The translations under genes were made by a program, and so were the position numbers. 64,000 bases of DNA. It comes from Anaplasmataceae bacterium AB001_6. GTDB taxonomy: Bacteria; Pseudomonadota; Alphaproteobacteria; Rickettsiales; Anaplasmataceae. This document shows positions 19,389 through 28,631 of the stretch, piece after piece. The notes below the pieces were generated by a model. That model was given only the letters and a program-made list of their open reading frames with translations, was not told where the DNA came from and searched no databases. How positions within the stretch are numbered: position 1 is the stretch's first letter; the number at the start of each line of letters is the position of its first letter. The stretch is from positions 806,001 to 870,000 of the forward strand of contig CP048228.1 in the NCBI GenBank assembly GCA_020002265.1, given 5' to 3'.

Positions 19389-20025
19389 AGATGCGATAAA
19401 ATCTTACGGTGATCATCACTTATTAACCGGAATAAATTTAAATATCGAAGAAAATAAGATAGTAGGTTTAGCAGGTCCTTCTGGCAGTGGAAAATCTACT
19501 CTTCTACGATGTATCCAAGGCCTGGATACATTAGATAATGGTAGTATTAATTGTCAAAAAAAAACAGCTTTCATGTTTCAAGATTTTCAACTATTCCCAC
19601 ATATGAGCGTCATGAAAAATCTCATATACGCACCAAGTTTAAAGAAAATACCTGATGTAAAAGATAAAGCTCTTTTATTATTGAAAAAACTTGGAATTGA
19701 AGAAAAAATAGAATGCTACCCCAATCAACTATCTGGAGGTCAAAAACAAAGAGTGGCTCTTGCTCGCAGTTTAATAATGCAGCCCTCTTTACTTTTGTGT
19801 GATGAACCAACTTCAGGCCTAGATATTGTAACAATAATGGATGTAATTGATTTATTAAAATCCGTTAAAGATATGAAAATAGGAATGATACTTGCATCTC
19901 ACGATTTAGATTTTTTAACAAAGATATCAGATAGAATAATTTTGTTAAAAGATGGTAGAATATCAGCAGATATACAACCTAAAAAAATTGATGATCCTAT
20001 AAAATATCTGCACCAATATTACTGA
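19375..20025 (+). CDS. Amino-acid ABC transporter, ATP-binding protein
   Basis: A 216-residue ATPase that powers uptake by the binding protein and permease upstream. It has Walker A GPSGSGKST, Q-loop FMFQDFQLFPHMSV, signature LSGGQKQRVALARSL, Walker B LLLCDEPTSGLD and switch LASHDLDF. It belongs to the polar amino-acid group (GlnQ/ArtP). It is slightly shorter than typical members (about 240). The start overlaps the permease end by 14 bases. Confidence 0.94.
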   Translation: MLKIKDAIKSYGDHHLLTGINLNIEENKIVGLAGPSGSGKSTLLRCIQGLDTLDNGSINCQKKTAFMFQDFQLFPHMSVMKNLIYAPSLKKIPDVKDKALLLLKKLGIEEKIECYPNQLSGGQKQRVALARSLIMQPSLLLCDEPTSGLDIVTIMDVIDLLKSVKDMKIGMILASHDLDFLTKISDRIILLKDGRISADIQPKKIDDPIKYLHQYY

Positions 20026-20439
20026 TAATTCGCATAAATATAATTTAGATATCAAGCTTTAGCAAAACAAGTTTATCAAATAATTTTATAATCAATCCAC
20101 TTGATAAAAAAGCTATATTATGTATAAAATACCGCCATTTTAGAAGCAATATCCTAATATTTAATATGTTAAAATCATCAACATCATAATAGCGTATCAA
20201 TATCATATAAAAAGTAATAAACCTATCTTCTCTTTCAAGCGTGAAGATTGTTAAGCTTTGTATTGAACCTTAACATAGGTAAATATTGAGAAAACATAAA
20301 TTTCATCTATCACATTAATGATATTCATAAATCGACAAATTATAAGTACAATAAATATTTTCTATATTGTTGATAAATTAAGTAAAAAATAAAAATATTT
20401 AAGTTAAAATAGTCTTATAATATATATTTTTTTGTTCAT
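20026..20439. other. Intergenic region before the PPxY protein, no gene seen
   Basis: These 414 bases are A/T-rich, without a coding frame, a tRNA or a clear terminator. They should contain the promoter of the following gene. Long leaders of this kind precede both the J-domain and PPxY genes. Confidence 0.5.
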
Positions 20440-21015
20440 ATGCCACCAGAAACAGGTCATAATGTAGCACAATTACAGTCGATGTTATCTCATAGCGAAG
20501 GTTCGGCAGAAGAAGATGATACATGTTTTGCAGTCTTATTGCACGTTTTATCTGCGAAATCAAAAATAAATGATGCAAGTGTCTTCACAAAATGCGGATC
20601 TGATCAGATTAGTGGATTTTTTGTACCATTAGATGGAGCATTAAGTAATAATTTAATGCTTGGAGGTCAAGGAGAAATAGTATTTGGAGTAGGGTTTATG
20701 ATAAGAGAATTTTTTAAAGGAATTGGTCTTTATCGTAATATGATAGGAGATACTGAGATGTTACATCAGATAATGGGTGAACTTGCGCAAGATATGAGCC
20801 CATTAACAGATCCGGATACCAGCTCTACAGGAGGGGAAGGAGATAGCCAAGTACGCGATGAACAAGAAGCTTATGCATCAACATCTCAAGGACCAGATTT
20901 TACGCCTCCTAGTTATGATCATGGGCCATCAGAGTCATTTAGTCATGCAGACGCATATAGGCAGAAAAAATCTAGCTCTAAGGAAGAAGAGCACGACAGC
21001 GGCAGAGGGTTATAG
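20440..21015 (+). CDS. Unknown acidic protein with a C-terminal PPxY motif
   Basis: I do not recognise this 191-residue protein. Residues 1-115 look folded, with a hydrophobic, glycine-rich middle (GQGEIVFGVGFMIREFFKGIG). Residues 120-191 are low-complexity, acidic and Ser/Gly-rich, and include TPPSYDHG with PPSY at 156-159. PPxY binds WW domains of eukaryotic NEDD4-type ubiquitin ligases and is used by some intracellular pathogens and viruses; that role here is inference. It has no signal peptide and no clear ribosome site, and it overlaps the convergent pheS by 6 bases. Base use is richer in G/C than its neighbours. It is a real gene by length and codon use, probably lineage-specific. Confidence 0.6.
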   Translation: MPPETGHNVAQLQSMLSHSEGSAEEDDTCFAVLLHVLSAKSKINDASVFTKCGSDQISGFFVPLDGALSNNLMLGGQGEIVFGVGFMIREFFKGIGLYRNMIGDTEMLHQIMGELAQDMSPLTDPDTSSTGGEGDSQVRDEQEAYASTSQGPDFTPPSYDHGPSESFSHADAYRQKKSSSKEEEHDSGRGL

Positions 21016-22035
21016 AATTTTTTGCAATTGCGAAAGCCAACCAAGGTTTGAAGAATAAAAGTCTCTTATATCTCGAATAGCATATTTTAACATCGCTAAG
21101 CGTTCAATACCCACTCCAAAAGCAAATCCATTATAGATGCTATCATCAATTCCAACGGCCTGAAAGACTTTTTTATTAACCATACCGCAACCCATAATCT
21201 CAAGCCATTCATTGTTATGAAGTACATCAACTTCCATGGAAGGTTCAGTAAAAGGGAAAAAACTAGGACGAAACCTAAATTGAATTTTATTATCTTCGAA
21301 AAATGCAGATAAGAAATCAATTATTGTTGAACGCAGATTGGCAACCGTTATGTTTTTATCCACAAAAAGCAGTTCTAACTGATGAAACATAGGAGTATGA
21401 GTCATATCCCAATCATTACGATAGACTCTCCCAACAGAGAAGATAGAAAGTGGTAACTTCTTCTTTTGAGATTCCATAGCATGGATTTGTACAGAAGATG
21501 TATGTGTCCTTAACAGCCTTTTGTCTTTCATATAGAAACTATCCTGCATTTGACGTGCTGGATGATGTACAGGCGTATTCAAAGCATCAAATATATAAAA
21601 TTCAGAGTCTATATCTGTGCCAACAGCCTCTTTGAACCCCATATTAGCAAGAAGGCCTATTAAATCATCTATAACCCTACTCAACACATGTCTGCTTGTG
21701 ATATTGCTAAACATACTGGGTAAAGTGACATCCACAGAATCACTGAGCACAGAATCATTTCTTGCAAAAGCACTCAAAGAAGCTTTTTTAGAAGAAATAG
21801 CATTCTGAATAAAAATTTTTACCTGATTAATCTCCCGTCCCATCATTTTACGTTCCTCTAAAGGAACATCCACTATCTTCGTAAAGAAAGTAGCCAAAAC
21901 GCTATTTTTCCCAACTGTATATTTAGATTGCACCTTATGCAAAGCAGAATCTGATTCAGCACAAGATAAATCTCTCTCAAATTGATCAACAACAATCAAT
22001 AGATCTTTATTTTTAATATCTGAAAGATCAATCAC
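21010..22035 (-). CDS. pheS: Phenylalanine--tRNA ligase, alpha subunit
   Basis: Class II synthetase subunit that charges tRNA-Phe together with PheT. The 341 residues have an N-terminal coiled-coil part and the catalytic core: HHPARQMQDSFYM, motif 2 around VGRVYRNDWDMTHTPMFHQLE and motif 3 FGVGIERLAMLKYAI. The start is a GTG; no better ATG is near. pheT is not adjacent, since rplT-rpmI lie upstream, so the genes are separated in this genome or pheT lies elsewhere. Confidence 0.95.
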   Translation of the reverse strand: MIDLSDIKNKDLLIVVDQFERDLSCAESDSALHKVQSKYTVGKNSVLATFFTKIVDVPLEERKMMGREINQVKIFIQNAISSKKASLSAFARNDSVLSDSVDVTLPSMFSNITSRHVLSRVIDDLIGLLANMGFKEAVGTDIDSEFYIFDALNTPVHHPARQMQDSFYMKDKRLLRTHTSSVQIHAMESQKKKLPLSIFSVGRVYRNDWDMTHTPMFHQLELLFVDKNITVANLRSTIIDFLSAFFEDNKIQFRFRPSFFPFTEPSMEVDVLHNNEWLEIMGCGMVNKKVFQAVGIDDSIYNGFAFGVGIERLAMLKYAIRDIRDFYSSNLGWLSQLQKIL

Positions 22036-22073
22036 AACAAGGATTTATATAAGTAAAAATTACAATTATATCA

Positions 22074-22457
22074 TCAGGCTTTATTTTGATTTTCTTGTTC
22101 TTTTTTTAGAAAAGCCTGAACTTTCTTAACGATAGCAGTAAATCCTGAAGAATCACGCACTGCGACATCAGCCATAACTTTACGATCTAAATCAATACCC
22201 ATTTTTTTAAGAGCATTCATAAAAACTGAATAAGTTAATCCACTTATTCTGACTGCAGCATTAATACGTTGTATCCACAAAGAACGAAAAAATCTTTTTC
22301 TATTTCTTCTGTCTCTATAAGCATATTGTCTTGCTTTATCCAATCTACGAGCAGCAATAGTATAGCAATTTTTTGCTCTACCTCTAAAACCTTTAGCACA
22401 ACGCAAAACAGCTTTGTGTCTCCTTTTAGCTTGAACTCCTCTTTTTACCCTAGACAT
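22074..22457 (-). CDS. rplT: 50S ribosomal protein L20
   Basis: 127 residues, basic, with the L20 start [19 protein letters not shown] and the core [24 protein letters not shown]20 binds 23S rRNA early in assembly. It lies 38 bases after rpmI and 38 bases before pheS, the common bacterial order rpmI-rplT-pheS. Confidence 0.97.
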   Translation of the reverse strand: MSRVKRGVQAKRRHKAVLRCAKGFRGRAKNCYTIAARRLDKARQYAYRDRRNRKRFFRSLWIQRINAAVRISGLTYSVFMNALKKMGIDLDRKVMADVAVRDSSGFTAIVKKVQAFLKKEQENQNKA

Positions 22458-22495
22458 CTTTGAAAACCTCTTTACACATTAAATCACAAATAACA

Positions 22496-22699
22496 TTATT
22501 TAGGCAAAAGTTTTTTCAAAATTTTTGAACCATAAGCCCCAACCAAAGCTGTACCCCTTTGATCTCTTAATGCTCTACCACTACGCTTACGCATATTATG
22601 CTGCTTACCAGATTGAGTACCAATAAATTTATTGCCTTTTCCATTTTTTGTTATTTTAAATCTCTTTTTTGCCCCAGAATGACTCTTTAATTTTGGCAT
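22496..22699 (-). CDS. rpmI: 50S ribosomal protein L35
   Basis: 67 residues beginning MPKLKSHSGAKKRFKITKNG, the family N-terminus, and containing GKQHNMRKRSGRALRDQRG. The ATG at 22699 is chosen; an upstream in-frame ATG at 22726 adds nine unrelated residues. First ribosomal gene of the rpmI-rplT-pheS group. Confidence 0.97.
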   Translation of the reverse strand: MPKLKSHSGAKKRFKITKNGKGNKFIGTQSGKQHNMRKRSGRALRDQRGTALVGAYGSKILKKLLPK

Positions 22700-22787
22700 A
22701 AAAAACCCCAGAAAATTATATAACACTACTAAAAAAACTGTTTATAGATTAACGTATTTTTTGCTCAGTGTAAACAAGCAGAATATT

Positions 22788-23723
22788 TTATGAAACATAA
22801 TCATCGTTTATAATAGTGAAGTATATGTTACGCAAAACATTTTTGATGCTTTGGCTATTGAAACCTATTTGATTCAACAAACTGGGATAAAACACATTGC
22901 GATTCAATATATCTATATAATCATGTTTATTATTATGAACTGTTTCTAGGTAATGATAAAAATAATCCATTATTTTTGGAGAATCTTGTAAGCTTAAACC
23001 AAAATCCTCAATTTCAGAAAATATATTGCCAATGCACTTCTTAAAAAAAATATGAGAATAAATCTCTGATTTCATATTATTTCCACCGTATCGCAAAATA
23101 TCAGCAAATTCTTTAATCAACTGCATAAAAATTTTCTCATAACTTACGCAGATAGTCCTGGAATAAAAATTGGCTATCTGATGAATAATATTCATAAAAA
23201 TTATCGGAATTACTCTGAATACAATTTCATATAATAGAAAAGATGAACTATCTTCAGCAATAAAAATTTCTATATCAGATTTCATTAAATCTAAGAAATG
23301 CGCTATTCTATCCTTGCTGTTGATGTTCAGCATACGACATAATACAATGGAAGCATCTTGATTATTAACTTCATTGATAAAATCAATATTCAATACATCA
23401 AATTCACAATTTATGAATTTATCAGACAGATCATTTATATGAATACCAACATCTTCAATAAGTAATAACAGAGAATTTTTCATATCATCAAACATCTTAT
23501 GATCGATAAAATCAAAGATCTTAGAATGCATTATGATTACAGCATCATCGCAATTATCTACAAAAAATTCATAATCGGTATAGATGACCTTTTCATCGTT
23601 GCTAAAATCTTGTGTCTTTTCAGCCAATGAAAAATTAACAACATAACTATCTAGACCTAAATTACGAATAAATCTAAATATGTTGCTATTAATTATATCC
23701 GATCCTAGAAAAAATATTTTCAT
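22788..23723 (-). CDS. Unknown protein between motE and rpmI, possible Rossmann N-terminus
   Basis: I do not recognise this 311-residue protein. The start MKIFFLGSDIINSNIFRFIRN has the shape of a nucleotide-binding beta-alpha turn (hydrophobic strand, then G-S), followed by acidic strands ending in DDAVIIMHS. The second half is helical and rich in Ile, Phe and Asn. No membrane span is clear. It begins 26 bases after the motE-like gene, so it may be co-transcribed with it; a flagellar role is only suggested by position. Confidence 0.5.
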   Translation of the reverse strand: MKIFFLGSDIINSNIFRFIRNLGLDSYVVNFSLAEKTQDFSNDEKVIYTDYEFFVDNCDDAVIIMHSKIFDFIDHKMFDDMKNSLLLLIEDVGIHINDLSDKFINCEFDVLNIDFINEVNNQDASIVLCRMLNINSKDRIAHFLDLMKSDIEIFIAEDSSSFLLYEIVFRVIPIIFMNIIHQIANFYSRTICVSYEKIFMQLIKEFADILRYGGNNMKSEIYSHIFFKKCIGNIFSEIEDFGLSLQDSPKIMDYFYHYLETVHNNKHDYIDILNRNVFYPSLLNQIGFNSQSIKNVLRNIYFTIINDDYVS

Positions 23724-23749
23724 TGATATTATAAAAAATCACCCAACCA

Positions 23750-24430
23750 CTATTGCTGAATTAAGCTACAAAAATGTCGCAAATCTATTTCTCTTAAGTA
23801 ATCTTCTTGTACTAAACCTACAGTTATATCACGCACTCTAGCGGGCTTCATTTGCGCCAAAATAGGAGATGATTTTGTTTCTTTCATGTGACGTACAACT
23901 TTTAATAGTAAATCATCATCTAATTCAGAAAGTATAGCTGCTGCTTCAGCAGGTTTCATATTCTCATATATTTTAACAAGACTTTTAACTTTATCATCTT
24001 TAGCATTGTAATAAGATTTTATAAGACCTTGTATATCATCTCGAACAATTTGTAATTCACTAATTTTTTGCTCAACGTAGGTGGTTGTCTGTTTTATTAA
24101 CTCTTTTTGATTATTTATATATTCTATAACTTTTTCATTATCATTTTTATTTTTTTGTAACTCATTAAACACTTCAACTTCGATTCTACCTAAGCCTGCA
24201 GTATCATACATGTAGAAAGAATCGCGATCTAATAAATCAACAGGCTCATCAGACTTCTTTTCTTTGCTACCTTCAACACTCCCAAATGCTTCAACTTTAA
24301 AGAAATCGCGTAAATAAAAATGGAAATTAAAAAAATTCCCAGCATCAAATAAGACAAAAAAGAATCTACAACAAATAGCTAAGACCAACAAGAACATCAC
24401 AAAATTTAGAGATATATATCTGTTAAGCAT
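23750..24430 (-). CDS. MotE-like flagellar protein (MgtE-N-like domain)
   Basis: About 226 residues. An N-terminal membrane span (FVMFLLVLAICCRFFFVLF) is followed by a coiled coil (about 110-165) and a C-terminal domain with YENMKPAEAAAILSELDDD and ILAQMKPARVRDI, the pattern of MotE, a periplasmic chaperone for the motility protein MotC in alphaproteobacteria. The ATG at 24430 is preferred because AAGG lies about 8 bases upstream; a TTG at 24454 is the alternative. Together with fliI, fliH and fliN it shows that part of a flagellar system is kept. Confidence 0.75.
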   Translation of the reverse strand: MLNRYISLNFVMFLLVLAICCRFFFVLFDAGNFFNFHFYLRDFFKVEAFGSVEGSKEKKSDEPVDLLDRDSFYMYDTAGLGRIEVEVFNELQKNKNDNEKVIEYINNQKELIKQTTTYVEQKISELQIVRDDIQGLIKSYYNAKDDKVKSLVKIYENMKPAEAAAILSELDDDLLLKVVRHMKETKSSPILAQMKPARVRDITVGLVQEDYLREIDLRHFCSLIQQ

Positions 24431-24491
24431 AATCAAAACCTTAAAACACAACAAACGATGATAACTATAGTTATCAAAGAAAATATTTCTA

Positions 24492-25145
24492 CTATTTGAC
24501 TTCTTCTTTACTCAGTTGTAAATCATCAATATCTGCATTTAAATCACCACTTTCAGTGTCTATATCAGAAAAATAGCCCTCATCACTCTCACCAGAAATT
24601 TTAACTTTTAAGATAAGTTCATCTAATTCTTCCTGAGAGCATAATTTTAACATTACCGGATCTCTAGGTTTTATGTTTTCAATATTCCAGTAAGAAGCAT
24701 TCTTGATGGAATTAACTATTTTTGCAGTTGTACCAATCAATTTAACTATACAATTAACACTTAACTGCGGGTGTTTATTAAGCAGCCACATTATTGCATC
24801 TGGTTTTGCTCTTCTTCTGGCAAGAGGTAAATAGGAAGATTTCGCTTTCTTTTTATTACTCTTAGCAAAAGATTTATAAGAAATAAAAGTAACTTGAGGA
24901 ATTCTGTTAGGATCTTTCTCACATCTTTCTATTTCTTCTCTAGTTATTTCAGAAGTTGTAACAGGATTGAAACCAACAATCCCAGATGCAATATCTCCAT
25001 CTGCCATAGCTTGAATTTCCAATATGTGTAAACCACAAGCTTGAGCTATTTGGTTAAAAGTTAGAGAAGTGTTGTCAACTAACCATATAGCAACTGCACT
25101 AGGATAAATAAGAGTACCGCTCTTATTTTTATTTTTAGTATTCAT
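24492..25145 (-). CDS. TrcR/DUF1013 family cell-cycle transcription regulator
   Basis: A 217-residue protein of the alphaproteobacterial DUF1013 family; its Caulobacter member TrcR associates with RNA polymerase and cell-cycle genes. Diagnostic blocks are AVAIWLVDNTSLTFNQIAQ, EIQAMADGDIASGIVGFNP, TREEIERCEKDP, PDAIMWLLNKHPQLS and ENIKPRDPVMLKLCSQEELD. The C-terminal 35 residues are acidic and probably disordered. The presence of this gene supports an alphaproteobacterial origin. Confidence 0.88.
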   Translation of the reverse strand: MNTKNKNKSGTLIYPSAVAIWLVDNTSLTFNQIAQACGLHILEIQAMADGDIASGIVGFNPVTTSEITREEIERCEKDPNRIPQVTFISYKSFAKSNKKKAKSSYLPLARRRAKPDAIMWLLNKHPQLSVNCIVKLIGTTAKIVNSIKNASYWNIENIKPRDPVMLKLCSQEELDELILKVKISGESDEGYFSDIDTESGDLNADIDDLQLSKEEVK

Positions 25146-25294
25146 AGATAAAAATACACCTCATCATAATAAGTAACCAATGAATAAAACAAACTAAATC
25201 AAGGATTTAATTGATTGCATATAAAAATGAATAATGTGTTAAAAACATCTACAATTATACACAATTAAGCATACCATAATTCAATTAAAAATCT

Positions 25295-26071
25295 TTATAA
25301 ATCGCTATCTTTTCTACTGTTGCGAGATAAAAATATATAGTGAGATATTGGAATTGAAAACAGAAATAAAATAGCACTTACTGGAATAAACATCCAAGGC
25401 CTCACAAATATCAAAATACAATAAGCGCCAATAAAACATTGCACAATAGCAATCATATTCTCTGGAATTTGCATATTTTTTGTAGAAAAAGTAGCAAATT
25501 TACTAATTGATAAACATGCAATTAAAATCGCATAAAAAATAAGCCCTAATTTCGAATAAAACCAAGATGAAATAAATAGCCAGCACGGATCATTCGACAT
25601 AAGCAAAGGCATTATGAATAAAATAGCCGCTGCAGGAGACGGGATACCAAAAAAAAAATTTTTATTCATCTCTTTAATTTTTGTATCATTAGCACTAATA
25701 GAAACATTAAATCTGGCAAGTCTTATAACAATACTGACTACATACAACATCGTTACAGTCCATCCAAATATCTTGATCTCGTTTAATTTCCAGAGATACA
25801 TTAGTAAAGCAGGCACTATACCAAAATTACAGAAATCTGCTAAAGAATCAAGATGCGCTCCAAAAGAAGTTTCAACACTTAGTATTCTAGCAATTCTACC
25901 ATCTAGAGCATCAAAAATAGTGGCTAAAAATATCAAAATGGATGCAAATTCCCAACGTTCTGAAAGCATTGCTTTTATTGCAGTTAAACCCAACAATATA
26001 CTGACTATAGTCACTATATTAGGAAATAACTTATAAACAGGAATTAGACGGTTATTTCTATTATTCTGCAC
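25295..26071 (-). CDS. pssA: CDP-diacylglycerol--serine O-phosphatidyltransferase
   Basis: Makes phosphatidylserine from CDP-diacylglycerol and serine in the inner membrane. The CDP-alcohol transferase motif DG-x2-AR-x8-G-x3-D-x3-D is seen in DGRIARILSVETSFGAHLD followed by SLAD. Several hydrophobic helices follow, and the length (about 258) fits. A GTG at 26071 preceded by GAGAG is preferred over a TTG at 26098. psd lies 54 bases upstream on the same strand, so the pair forms a phosphatidylethanolamine operon. Confidence 0.93.
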   Translation of the reverse strand: MQNNRNNRLIPVYKLFPNIVTIVSILLGLTAIKAMLSERWEFASILIFLATIFDALDGRIARILSVETSFGAHLDSLADFCNFGIVPALLMYLWKLNEIKIFGWTVTMLYVVSIVIRLARFNVSISANDTKIKEMNKNFFFGIPSPAAAILFIMPLLMSNDPCWLFISSWFYSKLGLIFYAILIACLSISKFATFSTKNMQIPENMIAIVQCFIGAYCILIFVRPWMFIPVSAILFLFSIPISHYIFLSRNSRKDSDL

Positions 26072-26124
26072 AAAACAACTCTCAACAAAACATTTCAAGA
26101 AAATTAATTATAACATCCTCTGAA

Positions 26125-26850
26125 TTAGATTTCCTTATAACTCAATTCAATCTTACTCTTAGCATTCACTGCAATAATCGTTTCTCCAGCCACTACGGTC
26201 TGTCCTATAACTACATTGGGCTGAAAATCTTCAGGTAAATAAATAGCCATCATACTACCAAATTTCATCAAACCGATTCTTTCTCCTCTTGCAACACTTT
26301 GGCCAACTATAAGGTTACATACTATTCTCCTAGCAAGCATACCAACTTGCTGAACTACTAAAAATTCTCTTTTATCACCATCTTCAATTAATATCTCTTG
26401 CTTTTCATTATTTTTCGCTTGCTCGATATTATTAGACAAAATGGATTCAAAACTACCGGGAGTATATTTTAAAGCCTTTACAACCCCATCTATTGGGCTT
26501 CTATTAATATGACCATCAGTAATTGACAATAAAATTCTAATACAGATAGCTTTTTTCTTTTTATCGCTATGTGCACATAAATACTCTTCTTCAGCAATAG
26601 AACCAATAACCCCATCTGCAGTGCTAACTGCTATATTAGAATTCATGGGAACCATTCTGTTTGTATCACGAAAAAAATGCATAATAGCAAACGTTACTAT
26701 GAGCCCGAGAAAGAAGAAAGGAACAAAAGATCCAACAATAGAAAAAACAAGAAAGATAACAGCGCTAATAGCAGCAAAAATATAACCTTCTTTATGCATA
26801 ACACGAAAAATGTGTATCAACGAATCCGCAAAAGTCTTTAAAAAACGCAT
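26125..26850 (-). CDS. psd: Phosphatidylserine decarboxylase proenzyme
   Basis: Decarboxylates phosphatidylserine to phosphatidylethanolamine. The 241-residue protein has an N-terminal hydrophobic hairpin, INRSPIDGVVKALKYTPG (family core) and the self-cleavage site LMKFGSMMAIYLP, where Gly-Ser would give the pyruvoyl cofactor. Length matches the short bacterial type II enzymes. The ATG at 26850 (MRFLKTF) is used; the TTG two codons upstream is less likely. It is first in the psd-pssA pair. Confidence 0.95.
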   Translation of the reverse strand: MRFLKTFADSLIHIFRVMHKEGYIFAAISAVIFLVFSIVGSFVPFFFLGLIVTFAIMHFFRDTNRMVPMNSNIAVSTADGVIGSIAEEEYLCAHSDKKKKAICIRILLSITDGHINRSPIDGVVKALKYTPGSFESILSNNIEQAKNNEKQEILIEDGDKREFLVVQQVGMLARRIVCNLIVGQSVARGERIGLMKFGSMMAIYLPEDFQPNVVIGQTVVAGETIIAVNAKSKIELSYKEI

Positions 26851-26949
26851 ATACAAAAAAATATAAGAAAATCAAAAAAATTGTAATCAGATAGAATACT
26901 CTAATATACTACTAATATTTCTTTTAACAAGAATTATATACAAAATATG

Positions 26950-27579
26950 TTAAACTTTACGTACAAAAATTCTGTATATAAATAAAAGATCAAGAAAAAA
27001 TATAGCATACCAAAAAAAGATGTAGAATCCATGGATATTATTGACTGATATGTCTGTGTTTGCATCAATGCATTCTGTTTGATAATCCATAAAATGAAAT
27101 GTATATGGTTCAACTTTTTTATTAAGATCTAGCGAAAGAGCATCATAGTCATACCAAAACCATATATTGTCTTTTATGTTATTGTTTACAAAACTCTTTT
27201 GTTTATGAAACATAATGCGCCCAACACCGGCTATAGGAGTATCAAAACGGATATTATCTCTTTTATAGATATCGGTACAACCTAGGTCAACATATATTAT
27301 TTTATCTGTACCAAATATACTGATAGGCACCAGAACTTTATACTTATTATACCCAGCAAAGAAATATTTCCTGAATCCAACTACTTGTCCTATAATCATA
27401 TATGGAGATAGATTATCATGCTGAGATAAAAAACTAACCTCAGAAAACATTTGCACCTGTTTATTTAAATTATTAGCTAATTTTTTCTTGTATATGAATC
27501 TCTGTACTTGCCATATTCCTAAAAAAAAGCTAATGAATAGTATAGATATCAGAAAAAACGATATAAAATTCTTTTTCAT
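26950..27579 (-). CDS. SURF1 family protein, cytochrome oxidase assembly
   Basis: 209 residues with the SURF1 layout: an N-terminal membrane span running into LGIWQVQRFIYKK (family L-G-x-W-Q-x-x-R), a periplasmic domain with VLVPISIF and IIYVDLGC, and a second span near the C-terminus. SURF1 helps heme a insertion into cytochrome c oxidase, which implies aerobic respiration. It stands alone, diverging from the EamA gene. Confidence 0.85.
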   Translation of the reverse strand: MKKNFISFFLISILFISFFLGIWQVQRFIYKKKLANNLNKQVQMFSEVSFLSQHDNLSPYMIIGQVVGFRKYFFAGYNKYKVLVPISIFGTDKIIYVDLGCTDIYKRDNIRFDTPIAGVGRIMFHKQKSFVNNNIKDNIWFWYDYDALSLDLNKKVEPYTFHFMDYQTECIDANTDISVNNIHGFYIFFWYAIFFLDLLFIYRIFVRKV

Positions 27580-27702
27580 AATCTTAACAAAATAATAATT
27601 ATACTAAAAATAAAAAATTTTTATTTAACAGTTAAAAAATTAATAATCATAGTATAATAAGATTTAAAGAGAGATATGTTTGCAACCGGTCTATAGGATA
27701 AC

Positions 27703-28614
27703 ATGAGATTTGGATTAAATACAGGAGCAATAATAATGTTAATACACATCTGTACAGGATGTATATTAAATTATAATTATCGATACCTTTCAGAATATTT
27801 TTCAAGAGAGTATCTACAAAATATTATCAATATATCCACGGTATTATATATAATACCGCTTTACATTATATTATATATAACAAAAAGAGGCACCAAAACC
27901 AAAATATTGCATTGGCATTTAATACGTGCAGCATGCTATGTAATTTCACAAATTATTCTATGTTACGTATTTAGTGTCATTCCGTTCACTCAAATAGTCT
28001 CAATTACTCTTACATATCCGATATTTGCTGCAATAGCAGGAATAATATTTCTTAATGAAGAAGCAAATATCAAACAACTAATCGCCTTATTATTAGGTTT
28101 TATAGGGACTATAATAATAGTACAGCCGTTCTCCAACGCATTTCAAGCTGAATCTATGTGGGTATTTATAGCAATAGCTTTATGGATCGTTTTTGATATT
28201 ATCACTAGAAAAATAAAAAATACGAATGAAACCTGTGAGAATCAATTCCTTTATATAATGTTATGTTATATCTCAATATCATTTTTTGTGTATCTATATA
28301 TAATGCTAGGAAACAATAATGAAGATATACAAAAATTTGATAATATATTTGAAGGGATAAAAAACTTCTACATATTAGGGTTAATTATGATAATATACCT
28401 ATATACTGCTTTAGGCTGTATATATTATGCAAATTCACTAATATCTGTAATACCCGTGTATATGTTTTCTTTTGTTTTGGGTACTGTGATTGGTTGTTAT
28501 TTCTTTCATGAAACACTAAAAATTAGCATAATATGTGGCACAACGCTGATTTTGATAAGCAACGTAATGTGTATCTTAGATAAAAAAAATGAAAAATTTA
28601 ACAAAAAAACGTAA
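27703..28614 (+). CDS. EamA/DMT-superfamily transporter
   Basis: A 303-residue membrane protein with about ten helices in two EamA-like halves. The end of the first half, PIFAAIAGIIFLNEEANIKQ, and of the second, TVIGCYFFHETLKISII, both show the family pattern (a helix ending in an acidic F-x-x-E). Many Rickettsiales use such carriers to import host metabolites, for example S-adenosylmethionine; the substrate here is unknown. It is 17 bases upstream of the znuB-like gene. Confidence 0.85.
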   Translation: MRFGLNTGAIIMLIHICTGCILNYNYRYLSEYFSREYLQNIINISTVLYIIPLYIILYITKRGTKTKILHWHLIRAACYVISQIILCYVFSVIPFTQIVSITLTYPIFAAIAGIIFLNEEANIKQLIALLLGFIGTIIIVQPFSNAFQAESMWVFIAIALWIVFDIITRKIKNTNETCENQFLYIMLCYISISFFVYLYIMLGNNNEDIQKFDNIFEGIKNFYILGLIMIIYLYTALGCIYYANSLISVIPVYMFSFVLGTVIGCYFFHETLKISIICGTTLILISNVMCILDKKNEKFNKKT

Positions 28615-28631
28615 AAAGACTACTTAATATA

